Origin: Thiogranum sp.
GTDB lineage: Bacteria > Pseudomonadota > Gammaproteobacteria > DSM-19610
Length of the DNA: 39,436 bases
Assembly (NCBI GenBank): GCA_030148915.1
Contig: JASBSN010000087.1
Span: 1 to 39,436, forward strand
Reading direction: 5' to 3'
Positions 18,756 through 26,194 of this stretch are shown in pieces (positions within the stretch are counted from its first letter, which is position 1; each line of letters begins with the position of its first letter). The notes beneath the pieces were generated by a model. The model saw nothing but the letters and a program-made list of their open reading frames with translations, did no database searches and was not told the DNA's origin. Position numbers and translations under genes: made by a program.

Positions 18756-18772
18756 AGCAATCGGTGTGCCAA
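18756..18772 (-). promoter_or_regulatory. sigma-54 promoter of the nitrogen-scavenging operon
   Basis: Minus strand reads TTGGCAC, five bases, TTGCT, a near-perfect sigma-54 element with GG and GC at the correct spacing. The predicted start of transcription is about 40 bp before the binding-protein gene. Nothing else in the 373-bp gap 18707-19079 looks like a gene. Confidence 0.85.
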
Positions 18773-18867
18773 CCCACGGGACGGGATTAACTAATTGTAA
18801 TTAATATGAAATATTGCAGTGCGTAGAAAGGTACGGTCGCCGCTCGCGCGCGTCTTTGGTGCCCGTC

Positions 18868-18882
18868 GCACTAGGCGGGTGC
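18868..18882. promoter_or_regulatory. NtrC-like enhancer site
   Basis: GCACT, five bases, GGTGC, one mismatch from the NtrC-type dyad, with an additional GGTGC half site at 858-862 one helical pair away. It lies about 100 bp upstream of the sigma-54 promoter, the expected enhancer position, and resembles the palindrome at 943-957. Confidence 0.55.
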
Positions 18883-19079
18883 GCGCCGGGCGCAGCAGGA
18901 AAGGAAAAGGGATTATGTTGCCCCCGCTGAACCTTGATCGAGACTAAATAGGGTCGCCTTTGTCCGCCGCTAAGCGGGTCTGTAGCGGTGGCACTGGTAA
19001 AATTCCGGGTATCTCGTAGAATGGCGTCCGTCCAGGCGGATGTGACCTCTCTGCCGGACCACCGACATCAGAACGATAC

Positions 19080-19156
19080 GCGCCCGTAGCTCAGCTGGAT
19101 AGAGTGTCGGCCTCCGAAGCCGAAGGTCACAGGTTCGACTCCTGTCGGGCGCGCCA
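19080..19156 (+). tRNA. tRNA-Arg (anticodon CCG)
   Basis: A 77-base cloverleaf: acceptor GCGCCCG pairs with CGGGCGC, anticodon stem TCGGC pairs with GCCGA around loop CTCCGAA (anticodon CCG), T-arm contains GGTTCGACTCC, and CCA is encoded at 19154-19156. The gene is intact. Its 3' part is the integration site of the adjoining element. Confidence 0.96.
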
Positions 19157-19158
19157 TA
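19129..19158 (+). repeat. attL core
   Basis: The 30-base repeat starts in the T-arm of tRNA-Arg and extends two bases past the encoded CCA. An identical copy is at 32628-32657. Integration regenerated the intact tRNA on this side. Confidence 0.93.
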
Positions 19159-19213
19159 AATTACACAATAATAACAGTAAGATATGGTCATTCTCGGACA
19201 GAGTTTTCTGCTC

Positions 19214-19235
19214 GGGGTACACCTCAGGGTACACT
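19214..19235 (+). repeat. candidate left arm-type integrase sites
   Basis: GGGGTACACC at 19214-19223 is followed by AGGGTACAC at 19226-19234, a 12-base period. The same pair with the same period lies just inside attR (32478-32499). Paired short repeats inside both ends of a tyrosine-integrase element are typical arm-type binding sites. Confidence 0.55.
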
Positions 19236-19292
19236 TATCGTTATTGTGCCCTAGCCTATGATGGCACTCAGCAAGGAGGCCAACCGTGCTCA

Positions 19293-19321
19293 TTCGCCTC
19301 CGGCAATTGGCCTAGGGCCAA
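19293..19321 (-). repeat. dual-hairpin mini-repeat, copy 1 (inverted)
   Basis: It contains the hairpin TTGGCC-TAG-GGCCAA at 19307-19321 and a second imperfect hairpin at 19294-19306. Its reverse complement aligns along the whole length with the copy at 19456-19486. The 27 nt at 19295-19321 are the first insert in the csrA frame. Confidence 0.7.
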
Positions 19322-19357
19322 CTTACCCGCCGCATTGGCGAATCTCTCATCATTAAT

Positions 19358-19402
19358 AACCCGCGTGACGATGATTGCACTCAGTTGGCTATGCACGCTG
19401 GG
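19358..19402. repeat. 45-nt hairpin insert in the csrA frame
   Basis: It adds exactly fifteen codons between LIIN and EPITVTV of the CsrA-like frame. Its ends pair as CCC-GCGTG with CACGC-T-GGG (one bulged T) around a 26-base loop. It has no stop codon and is not clearly related to the two flanking mini-repeats. Confidence 0.5.
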
Positions 19403-19455
19403 GAACCTATCACCGTGACCGTGCTGGGCGTGAAGGGCAACCAAGTCAGGGTCGG

Positions 19456-19486
19456 TTTGGCGTAGCCAAATTGCCGAAGGCAAATT
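19456..19486 (+). repeat. dual-hairpin mini-repeat, copy 2
   Basis: Two adjacent perfect hairpins: TTTGGC-GTA-GCCAAA (19456-19470) and TTGCC-GAA-GGCAA (19471-19483). The 27 nt at 19460-19486 form the third insert in the csrA frame and carry an in-frame TAG at 19463. Confidence 0.75.
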
Positions 19487-19735
19487 GCTGCTCCCGCGGA
19501 TATCACCATTCTGCGGGAAGAGCTGGTGAGTAGTGGCGTTCAAAATTTGAACACACTTGAGGCGGCAGGCTCCTGATGTAACGTGCGGAGAAACTTCGGC
19601 GGGGCGTGTGGCGCTGATCTGGTGGGGCTCTGGGGGCCTCTCTGCACCGTTTTCTCGGTACCCTTAGAATAATAAGTAATAATAAGTATCTTTTAGTAAG
19701 CATAAGTAACAGTCAGGTTACGGGGGGAGTACATC

Positions 19736-20254
19736 ATGGATCAGGCAAAGAACGAGCTGGCTGCTTTGCCCGCCACGGCAACCCAGACGCTACCTGTGGC
19801 CTCTGGCCAATCGCCGAAGGCGAAGGAGCTGACAGAGGCGCAGATACGCGCTGCCCGCCTCATTGCGATGGGTATGGATTACAAGGCGGTTGCCGGGGAG
19901 TTGGGCATTACTCGCGTGACGCTCTACCGCTGGCGCAAGATCCCGATCTTTATTAAGGAGGTTTCGGGCCTGATTGAGTCCGCCCGCGAGGAGACCCGCG
20001 GACGGGTGGTCCGGGATGTGTCTGAGGTTCAGGACTTGGTGCTGGATACCCTAATTGATGTGGCTCGGAATGACTCCTCCGGATCTGCCCGGGTCGCGGC
20101 TGCTCGTACCCTGAAGGAATACATGGACGAAGCCCAGCGGCGAGCTGACGAGGCTAACAATGATTTGATGGCTGACCGCTCGGGGGAAATTAAGGCTATT
20201 CTGGAGCACATCAGGGGTGAGAAGGCTGATTCTCTCCCACCGTCCTCTGGGTAG
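19736..20254 (+). CDS. phage small-terminase-like helix-turn-helix protein
   Basis: A 172-residue protein with GGGGGAG six bases before the ATG. Residues 35-75 form a helix-turn-helix of the phBC6A51/small-terminase kind (LTEAQIRAARLIAMGMDYK, then AVAGELGITRVTLYRWRKIP), followed by long charged helices resembling the oligomerisation part of small terminases. The linker near residues 20-30 is encoded by a third copy of the dual-hairpin mini-repeat. Small terminases recognise the pac site for DNA packaging; a regulatory role is the main alternative. It is far from the large terminase and on the other strand. Confidence 0.68.
   Translation: MDQAKNELAALPATATQTLPVASGQSPKAKELTEAQIRAARLIAMGMDYKAVAGELGITRVTLYRWRKIPIFIKEVSGLIESAREETRGRVVRDVSEVQDLVLDTLIDVARNDSSGSARVAAARTLKEYMDEAQRRADEANNDLMADRSGEIKAILEHIRGEKADSLPPSSG
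19797..19824 (+). repeat. dual-hairpin mini-repeat, copy 3 (coding)
   Basis: TGGCC-TCT-GGCCA followed by TCGCC-GAA-GGCGA repeats the two-hairpin architecture and much of the sequence of the copies at 19293 and 19456. Here it is translated without a stop inside the small-terminase-like gene, encoding VASGQSPKAK. Confidence 0.6.
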
Positions 20255-20385
20255 TTTTCGTCCCGGCCGTTTTGCCACCGGCCGGTCTGTTAGGGGGCAG
20301 GTTTGCAAATACCCGAAATCTATGTGTTAATTAGTACGTTGTTAAGGGGAGATCTAATACCAAAATTAGTAAAGGAATACTTACA

Positions 20386-21840
20386 ATGCCAAAAAATGCC
20401 TGGCCTACAAGGCAACATTCTGTCGCTAGCCTACATCTTGATGCAAAGAATCCGCGCCTTGGTCGTGAGACTTCGGCACGCGCACCGCGTGAAATTATTC
20501 AGTACCTATTTGAACACGATAAGGCGTTAGAAGTCGCCCAAAGTATCGCAAGCCGCGGTTACTTTCCGAACGAACCTCTTTTAGCTATTAAGGAAGGCCA
20601 ACAAACAATTGTGGTTGAGGGCAATAGGCGGCTTGCGGCTCTAAAGGCACTCCGCGAGCCCGGTCTTCTGGATGGAGCCTTCCAGCGAAGGCTTGAGAGA
20701 TTGTCTCGCCAGATTGAAGATATCGACGAAATAGCAAATGTGCCCGTAACTCTCGCTCCGAGTAGGCGTGCAACTGACCGGCAGATCGCTGGAAGGCATA
20801 TTGGTACCCCGGTTCTTGCTTGGCAAGCAGAAAACCGAGCTAGTTTTATTCTTGAAAAGTTGGATGAAGGTTACACCGATGCCCAGCTACGCGACCAACT
20901 TGGATTCTCTACCCCGGAAATCCAGGCGGCCCGACAAACACGTGCTATTGCAGACATGGCGCGTTCGCTTGACCTTCAAGAAGAGGTAAAAGCTAAACTT
21001 GAGAGCCCGCGCACCAAGCTTTTCACGACGATCCAGCGTGTTGTTAGCTCGTCTGTTGGGCGGGATTACTTGATGATTGAACCAAACGCAGAACATGGAA
21101 TTCGCGGCACAACAACAAAGGCCGAATTTCTCCGCGGCTTTACCAAATTGGTGTCGGATGTCGCACTCGGGAAGCAGTCGTCTAGGACGTTAAACACAAA
21201 TGAAAACATCCGAGATTATTTTGAGTCTTGGTCTCCCAAGGACCGCCCTAAAAAGAAGCGCGGAACATTCGTTCCAGCAGATGTTATTCAGGGGCGATCT
21301 GTTGCTTCATCAAATCGTAAAGCCAAGACTGAGGACCAACCGAAGCGGTCAAAACCGCTAAGCAAAACCGTATTACCAAAAGACCTAACGGCTCGATATG
21401 GCAATGATCGTCTAAGTGACATACGGCGCGAACTGGTCAAACTAAAGCGTGAAGACTTCCCTAATGCGGGGGCGGTGATGCTTAGAGTCTTCTTTGAGCT
21501 AACTATACTAGATTATCTTGACCGTGTTGGGGAATTACAGAGGATTATAACCAAGCTAGAAAATAGACAGCAGGGGCGGAAGCTCCCCTATGGCGCGCCA
21601 ACAATGAAGCAGCTCGTCCCTGAAATCAATCGAATCGCGAAAAAGAAACTTTCCAAGGCGGAGGCGTTGAAAGTTGAAAAAGCCATCCGATACGACCAAT
21701 CTGCGCCATTCACGATTAGCGAACTACATGGATTCGTGCATCAGTCTGATTTGCCAAGCGAGCGGGACATCTTACAGTTCTGGAAGCGAACAGAGCCACT
21801 ATTTCGCCTGATGCTAGAAAAAGATCCAGGGGAATCATAA
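20386..21840 (+). CDS. ParB/Srx-fold protein with unknown C-terminal helical domain
   Basis: A 484-residue protein. Residues 10-140 are a ParB-like N-terminal domain: LHLDAKNPR, then YFPNEPLLAI and the nucleotide-binding VVVEGNRRLAALKAL. Residues 165-200 resemble a helix-turn-helix (YTDAQLRDQLGFSTPEIQAA). A basic linker near 290-335 leads to a helical C-terminal domain (MLRVFFELTILDYLDR) that I do not recognise. AAGGA precedes the ATG. The stop is two bases before the methylase gene, so they are co-translated. It is AT-richer than its neighbours. Plasmid partition is unlikely because no ParA is present; a nuclease or CTPase role with the methylase is inferred. Confidence 0.72.
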   Translation: MPKNAWPTRQHSVASLHLDAKNPRLGRETSARAPREIIQYLFEHDKALEVAQSIASRGYFPNEPLLAIKEGQQTIVVEGNRRLAALKALREPGLLDGAFQRRLERLSRQIEDIDEIANVPVTLAPSRRATDRQIAGRHIGTPVLAWQAENRASFILEKLDEGYTDAQLRDQLGFSTPEIQAARQTRAIADMARSLDLQEEVKAKLESPRTKLFTTIQRVVSSSVGRDYLMIEPNAEHGIRGTTTKAEFLRGFTKLVSDVALGKQSSRTLNTNENIRDYFESWSPKDRPKKKRGTFVPADVIQGRSVASSNRKAKTEDQPKRSKPLSKTVLPKDLTARYGNDRLSDIRRELVKLKREDFPNAGAVMLRVFFELTILDYLDRVGELQRIITKLENRQQGRKLPYGAPTMKQLVPEINRIAKKKLSKAEALKVEKAIRYDQSAPFTISELHGFVHQSDLPSERDILQFWKRTEPLFRLMLEKDPGES

Positions 21841-21842
21841 AA

Positions 21843-22700
21843 ATGAGAATGGCGAGCCCCCTACGCTACCCCGGGGGCAAATCAGCAATGGCGGGGTTGC
21901 TCGGTGTAATTCGACGCAGCAACGGCCTAGGAGATAGAGTGTTTGCCGAACCTTTTGCCGGGGGGGCGGGTGCGGCGCTTTCTCTGCTATACCTAGAAGA
22001 AACAAGCAGGATTCACATTAATGACGCAGACCCAGCAATCCATGATTTCTGGTGGACGCTTACTAACCGGCGACGACCATTCCTACAGAAGCTCTCGACG
22101 ACGCGTGTCAGCATGGCTGAATGGCATCGCCAACGAGATACATATAATGCTAAAGGTCGAGTGTCTAGGTTAAACAGAGGCTTTGCAGCATTCTACCTTA
22201 ACCGATGTAATCGCTCTGGGATTATCATGAACGGCGGTCCTATAGGCGGGTATGCGCAGACAGGTAAATGGAAAATAAATGCTAGATTTGACAAGGCCGA
22301 CCTTATTCGTCGCTGCGAGAAGGTCGCTGAATATCGTGACCGCATCAGTGTTTCTTGTGATGATGGAATAGAATTTATCCAAAAACTTGATCCGCAGGCT
22401 ACTTTTTTCTTTATTGATCCACCATATTTCCATAAAGGACCCACGCTCTATTTGAATGCTCTAGATTCGAGCTATCACGAAAGGCTCGCAGAGCAACTTA
22501 GATCCATGAAAGATGCTACTTGGGTTCTTACTTACGACGACTGTCCTGAGATTCGCCGAATGTACCGTGGCTGGGCCTCAATCCGCCCCTTTTCGTTACG
22601 GTATTCAGCAGCGAAGCGACGAACGGGTATGGAGCTATGTATTACTCCAAAGTGGATTGGGTTGCCAACATGGCAGGCGTCGGAATCCATAAAGTGGTGA
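21843..22700 (+). CDS. D12-class N6-adenine DNA methyltransferase (Dam type)
   Basis: A 285-residue enzyme with an N-terminal PLRYPGGKS motif, SAM-binding motif I FAEPFAGGAGAALSLL near residues 34-49, the central NRCNRSGI region and catalytic motif IV DPPY near residue 187. These are the marks of the alpha-group D12 family to which Dam belongs, transferring methyl from SAM to adenine N6. The target site is unknown. Two start codons lie two codons apart. It is tightly coupled to the ParB-like gene and 64 bp before a membrane/GAF gene. Confidence 0.9.
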   Translation: MRMASPLRYPGGKSAMAGLLGVIRRSNGLGDRVFAEPFAGGAGAALSLLYLEETSRIHINDADPAIHDFWWTLTNRRRPFLQKLSTTRVSMAEWHRQRDTYNAKGRVSRLNRGFAAFYLNRCNRSGIIMNGGPIGGYAQTGKWKINARFDKADLIRRCEKVAEYRDRISVSCDDGIEFIQKLDPQATFFFIDPPYFHKGPTLYLNALDSSYHERLAEQLRSMKDATWVLTYDDCPEIRRMYRGWASIRPFSLRYSAAKRRTGMELCITPKWIGLPTWQASESIKW

Positions 22701-22764
22701 CAGGTGATCGAGGCGAGGAAACCATCGCATAGTACCCAATTGGATACATGTCAGGGAGACACGG

Positions 22765-23958
22765 ATGGGTAGCAAAAGAGGGGGCGAGGATACTTCAAGC
22801 AGGAACGACTTGTTGCTTGACGTTCTTGTGCCGATAGTTGGTTTTTTAGCCGGGTTTACTGGATCAATTTATTCCTCAAACATACATAACGCGTTCCCAT
22901 TCAACAGTAACACTTGGTTTGTAAGGCCAACTCCAAGCACAATCTCTGGACCTGCGTCAGCATTCTGGGCTCTGTTAGTAACTTTTTCTGTGTTGCTTGC
23001 TATGCAGCAAACCCGCCTGCATCAACGAAGGAAAGTAGATCAAGTAAAGCAAACAAAACAAATCAGTGATCTTCAGCGGGTGCTTGGAACCATGCCGCCT
23101 GTAGATTTTATGGATGCTTTATCTTTCGCTATTCAAGACTGTGATACTTACATCATTACGCAAAAGGCGATTGCAGATGAGGTTGCAGCATATGATGCCG
23201 ACGACCCAAGCCTAAATGAGGCTATTGATCTAGCGCGGGATAGACGCAATCAAGCGAGGTTCATACTCTATAATATGGTCTCTTTAGCAAGCCAGTGGGA
23301 CAGAACTCTTACATCCGGGGCACACGGCGCTGTCTATCGTGCAAATGTAATGTTGTTTCGGTCAAAGGATTATCTAGGAAGAATGAATAGTACTTCCACG
23401 GACGCGCTTTTTGACGCCGCGAGATTTATCGAGGGAGATGATGCTCAGGCCGCATTCGCATCTCTAGATGGCATTCTTGAAGTCGATCAGGAAATGACGT
23501 TCCGCGATACAGTTCAACTGAATTCCAACACGGATGGATCGCCCGACAGAATCCCACATGATGATGAAGTTAAGCCCTTCGCACTAGGTGTGAGCTTGAC
23601 TGAAAGGGATGGAAGCGGTGCTCTGCCAAATTTGCCTGGTGCTCCAGAGGCTTTCGTTACTCAAAAACCGAGTGTCGTATTAGATACCCAGGCTATAGCG
23701 GAACATTGCCGAAATCTTGGATGCTTCTCTGAAACGGAGATTTCTGAGATTAGTAGATATTACGAAATGGACACCAAAGGGCGCAGTATAATAAGTTGGC
23801 CGATTAAGGATGCGAGAGGAGAACCAATTGCTGTCATCAACATATATCGGGACAAGGAAGAAATTTCACTTGATGAAATCAGAGCTAAGCGCTTAGTCGG
23901 TATTCTTGAGCCGTTTACACTCATGTTTCGTGACATACTTGCCGATATTTCGGAATGA
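22765..23958 (+). CDS. membrane-anchored GAF-like sensor protein, unknown function
   Basis: A 397-residue protein with two predicted transmembrane helices (about residues 17-38 and 66-84) separated by a short loop, a charged coiled segment (residues 88-105), then a cytoplasmic part that looks like a GAF domain: it starts near YRANVMLFR and ends with the strand pair SIISWPIKDARGEPIAVINI. GAF domains bind small ligands. No enzymatic output domain is visible. It follows the methylase on the same strand with similar composition and is probably the third gene of that unit. Confidence 0.65.
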   Translation: MGSKRGGEDTSSRNDLLLDVLVPIVGFLAGFTGSIYSSNIHNAFPFNSNTWFVRPTPSTISGPASAFWALLVTFSVLLAMQQTRLHQRRKVDQVKQTKQISDLQRVLGTMPPVDFMDALSFAIQDCDTYIITQKAIADEVAAYDADDPSLNEAIDLARDRRNQARFILYNMVSLASQWDRTLTSGAHGAVYRANVMLFRSKDYLGRMNSTSTDALFDAARFIEGDDAQAAFASLDGILEVDQEMTFRDTVQLNSNTDGSPDRIPHDDEVKPFALGVSLTERDGSGALPNLPGAPEAFVTQKPSVVLDTQAIAEHCRNLGCFSETEISEISRYYEMDTKGRSIISWPIKDARGEPIAVINIYRDKEEISLDEIRAKRLVGILEPFTLMFRDILADISE

Positions 23959-24007
23959 AAGCGCTGCCTATTGTGCTATATTCTTCCGATATTCAACGGG
24001 TTACGAC

Positions 24008-24036
24008 TTGAAAAACTTAATAAAATCAGGTACAAT
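24008..24036 (+). promoter_or_regulatory. sigma-70 promoter of the 65-residue ORF
   Basis: TTGAAA, exactly 17 bases, TACAAT, close to consensus, ending about 28 bp before the small ORF. It suggests strong expression of that gene independent of the upstream cargo operon. Confidence 0.78.
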
Positions 24037-24064
24037 GCAGCATAGTTAAAGGGAGTATTTGACG

Positions 24065-24262
24065 ATGAGCGCTGTAAAAGATGACACTTCAGGTCAAGTA
24101 GCTGAGGCCGTCAAGCCTACGCTCCAAGAGCGTGTGAAGCGTTTGCGCGCCATTCAAGAACGCACCACGCGTAGGAATAACAAGCTGCGAGCTGGCGTGT
24201 GGAGTTCCGATGTCGATGAAACTCTAGACATAAATGTGCTGATACCCGCAAAGCATGCCTAA
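24065..24262 (+). CDS. small acidic-ended protein of unknown function
   Basis: A 65-residue protein starting at the ATG nine bases after AGGGAG; an in-frame TTG two codons upstream is less likely. The middle (LQERVKRLRAIQERTTRRNN) is a highly charged helix and the ends are acidic. No family is recognised. It has its own promoter and terminator next to the cargo genes, as phage accessory genes and antidote or inhibitor proteins often do; that role is inference. Confidence 0.6.
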   Translation: MSAVKDDTSGQVAEAVKPTLQERVKRLRAIQERTTRRNNKLRAGVWSSDVDETLDINVLIPAKHA

Positions 24263-24283
24263 CAGCGGACAGCAAAAGTATGT

Positions 24284-24313
24284 AAAAAGGCGGCTTACTA
24301 GCCGCCTTTTTTA
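24284..24313. terminator. bidirectional terminator between convergent genes
   Basis: AAAAAGGCGGC, six-base loop, GCCGCCTTTTTT. The A-run on one side and T-run on the other let it act on both strands. It separates the plus-strand arm from the convergent large-terminase gene. Confidence 0.9.
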
Positions 24314-24325
24314 TTATTGGTCAAT

Positions 24326-26194
24326 CTAGCCACGTTGTAACAGTCTTCCTAAATCCTGGCCGCTATCCTCTCCGAAAGCATAGGTAGCCCCACATACTGT
24401 CACTCGTAAATTGCCCTGCTCGGGCAGCTTCCCGGAGACCTCATAGCCGTCCGCTGATAGCTCCACCGCGGGCGGGTTCGGCGGGTTCCAACGATCGGGG
24501 TAGTTGAGGTGGCGTGGTACCTTCTTGAGCAGGGCAACGAGACTGACCACGGCGTCAATACAGTCCTTGCTCCCGCCCGCGGGTTTCGTCACCTTCCCCG
24601 TCTTCTCTTCGACGTTTAGCGCCAACAGTTCCTTGACGGTCTTGGCATGACTGCCGATGCTGACGTTGCCCTCCGTCAGGGTGTTCAGGAACCCGTGAAA
24701 GATATCGGAGCTGGCGTTGTCCGATATCCGCTCAACCATATAACCATATGGGACCATTTGCTCCCGCATGTAGTTATGAGCCACTTGGTCGGCGGAGATG
24801 CAATACAGAGGGATAATCCGGGACAGCCTGAACAGGAAATGCACAATCGCATCCCACGGAATGACAGCCCCGGCAGTCGGCCGAACCTCCAGCACCCCCG
24901 CGATTACATATTGCGGGCGGTTATTCACCCATTTATCAAGATATCCTAGAGCAATGCCTGTGTTGTCGCCCGTCCGACTCATATCGAGGTGGGCGAACCA
25001 TACCCGATCACTCCGCGGATTGTCCCTAAATGACTTGAGAACCTTGGGCAGATCGCCATTCAGGAATGTGCAGGATGCAGTGGTAAAGATGTTCCGTCGA
25101 TCGAAACGACCCTTGGCCTTGTCTACTTCGACGATAAAATTGCCCGTTACGCCGCTGGGTATGCCGCAATGGTCCCGCAGGGCTTGCCGAATGCCTTGGG
25201 TATTGAAGGCTGACCGAAGTTCCACTGGCACGTCGAGGGTGTTTTCAGAGTCGTATAGCGCGTCTTCCGGCTCCACGATCTGAGGCGGTATGGAATTCTT
25301 ACCCAGATACACCCGAAAGGTTTCCCCAGAATAATCCCAAGGCTTGACCTCCCAAATGCGCCTGTTGTAGACGTAAATGGTGGAATCGGACTCGGCTGCC
25401 TTTATCTTCTGCTGAACGAAATCCTCCTCGTGCCGCGCCGATCCTGCGACCCACATAGGGATAAGATGCGCCCCATATTTTGCGAAGCGGCTGTCAATTC
25501 GAGTCCGAAGGTTACCGTACAAGGCTCTGGCCTGATCGTACTCCCCGCCTTCGTCGGCCTTAGTAGACTTCTTCACATAGTCCATGAACGAGGCTTCATC
25601 CAACAGGCAGCTAATGACGTTTTGACCTATCGCCGCTGTCTGCTCACCACTTACTGGGCGGAGAATTATATTGTTGGGCAATACCAGTTCAGACTTAATC
25701 TTAGTATCTACCGGGAACGACTGCGTGAAGTACTTCGACCCATGCACGAACTCACGTGCCAGCTTATAGGCGAGGTTGCCCACCTTGAAATTAAGCGCTT
25801 GAAAAATTATCGAAATTTCAGAATTGCTATCCAGTCCAAAAATAGCGTGAGGATTCCGGAAGCAGGATAACAGGTAGACTCCGTAAAGGATGCCCAGCAC
25901 GCTGGTATAGGACTTCGCGCTGCCAATGCCGCCGGACAAGCACACTTCCTTGTATTCGGTGCCCAGATGGATGCCGTCTGTATTGTAAACCTGCTCCAGC
26001 GATTCGATTACCGCGGGGTACACGTTCTTGAGCCCGAGATATTCATCCCCTTCGACGAACTCACGGACACCCACGGGATAGCGGGCGAGGTTCTCCAACA
26101 GGTTCTCATGGAACTTCCCGCCATGCTCAGCCACATAATAGACATACTGGACCAAGGCGCTGTCAGCGGAGGGGAACGTCTTAAGCTCGTTCAT
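24326..26194 (-). CDS. phage terminase large subunit
   Basis: A 622-residue packaging motor. The ATPase has Walker A LSGGIGSAKSYTS near residues 86-98 (the GSAKS variant common in terminases) and Walker B with catalytic acid VISCLLDEASFMD near residues 195-207. The RNase H-like nuclease domain begins with WFAHLDMSRTGDNTGIALG near residue 395, and the second acid-rich site KDCIDAVVSLVAL lies near residue 560. It cuts and pumps DNA into a procapsid. Its ATG overlaps the upstream small gene (ATGA). It is the last gene of the right arm; no portal or capsid gene follows it. Confidence 0.88.
   Translation of the reverse strand: MNELKTFPSADSALVQYVYYVAEHGGKFHENLLENLARYPVGVREFVEGDEYLGLKNVYPAVIESLEQVYNTDGIHLGTEYKEVCLSGGIGSAKSYTSVLGILYGVYLLSCFRNPHAIFGLDSNSEISIIFQALNFKVGNLAYKLAREFVHGSKYFTQSFPVDTKIKSELVLPNNIILRPVSGEQTAAIGQNVISCLLDEASFMDYVKKSTKADEGGEYDQARALYGNLRTRIDSRFAKYGAHLIPMWVAGSARHEEDFVQQKIKAAESDSTIYVYNRRIWEVKPWDYSGETFRVYLGKNSIPPQIVEPEDALYDSENTLDVPVELRSAFNTQGIRQALRDHCGIPSGVTGNFIVEVDKAKGRFDRRNIFTTASCTFLNGDLPKVLKSFRDNPRSDRVWFAHLDMSRTGDNTGIALGYLDKWVNNRPQYVIAGVLEVRPTAGAVIPWDAIVHFLFRLSRIIPLYCISADQVAHNYMREQMVPYGYMVERISDNASSDIFHGFLNTLTEGNVSIGSHAKTVKELLALNVEEKTGKVTKPAGGSKDCIDAVVSLVALLKKVPRHLNYPDRWNPPNPPAVELSADGYEVSGKLPEQGNLRVTVCGATYAFGEDSGQDLGRLLQRG

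Larger units (their letters stand above)
19286..19576 (+). pseudogene. csrA: csrA-family gene interrupted by three in-frame hairpin inserts
   Basis: A strong AAGGAGG precedes a GTG at 19286. One reading frame to the TGA at 19574 contains [34 protein letters not shown] and AAPADITILREEL: CsrA in order and without gaps once inserts of 27 nt (19295-19321), 45 nt (19358-19402) and 27 nt (19460-19486) are removed. Inserts one and three each bring an in-frame TAG inside a hairpin loop. CsrA is a small dimeric RNA-binding regulator of translation. As written the frame gives no complete protein, so it is called a pseudogene; readthrough, bypass or loss of function remain open. Confidence 0.8.

Noticed and set aside
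18707-18970. Guanidine riboswitch in the operon leader
   Set aside because: No ykkC-type conserved blocks or paired ACGR hairpins could be found by eye; the leader after the sigma-54 start is only about 40 bases.
18970-19293. A 107-residue minus-strand frame over the tRNA
   Set aside because: It lies across the tRNA-Arg gene and the attL repeat and has no upstream ribosome-binding site.
19286-19576. Amber (TAG) recoding as a genome-wide code of the element
   Set aside because: The adjacent small-terminase-like gene ends in TAG at a natural C-terminus, and no suppressor tRNA is seen in the element, so TAG is used as a stop.
20386-21840. Plasmid partition system
   Set aside because: No ParA ATPase or obvious parS cluster accompanies the ParB-like protein, and it is coupled to a methylase instead.
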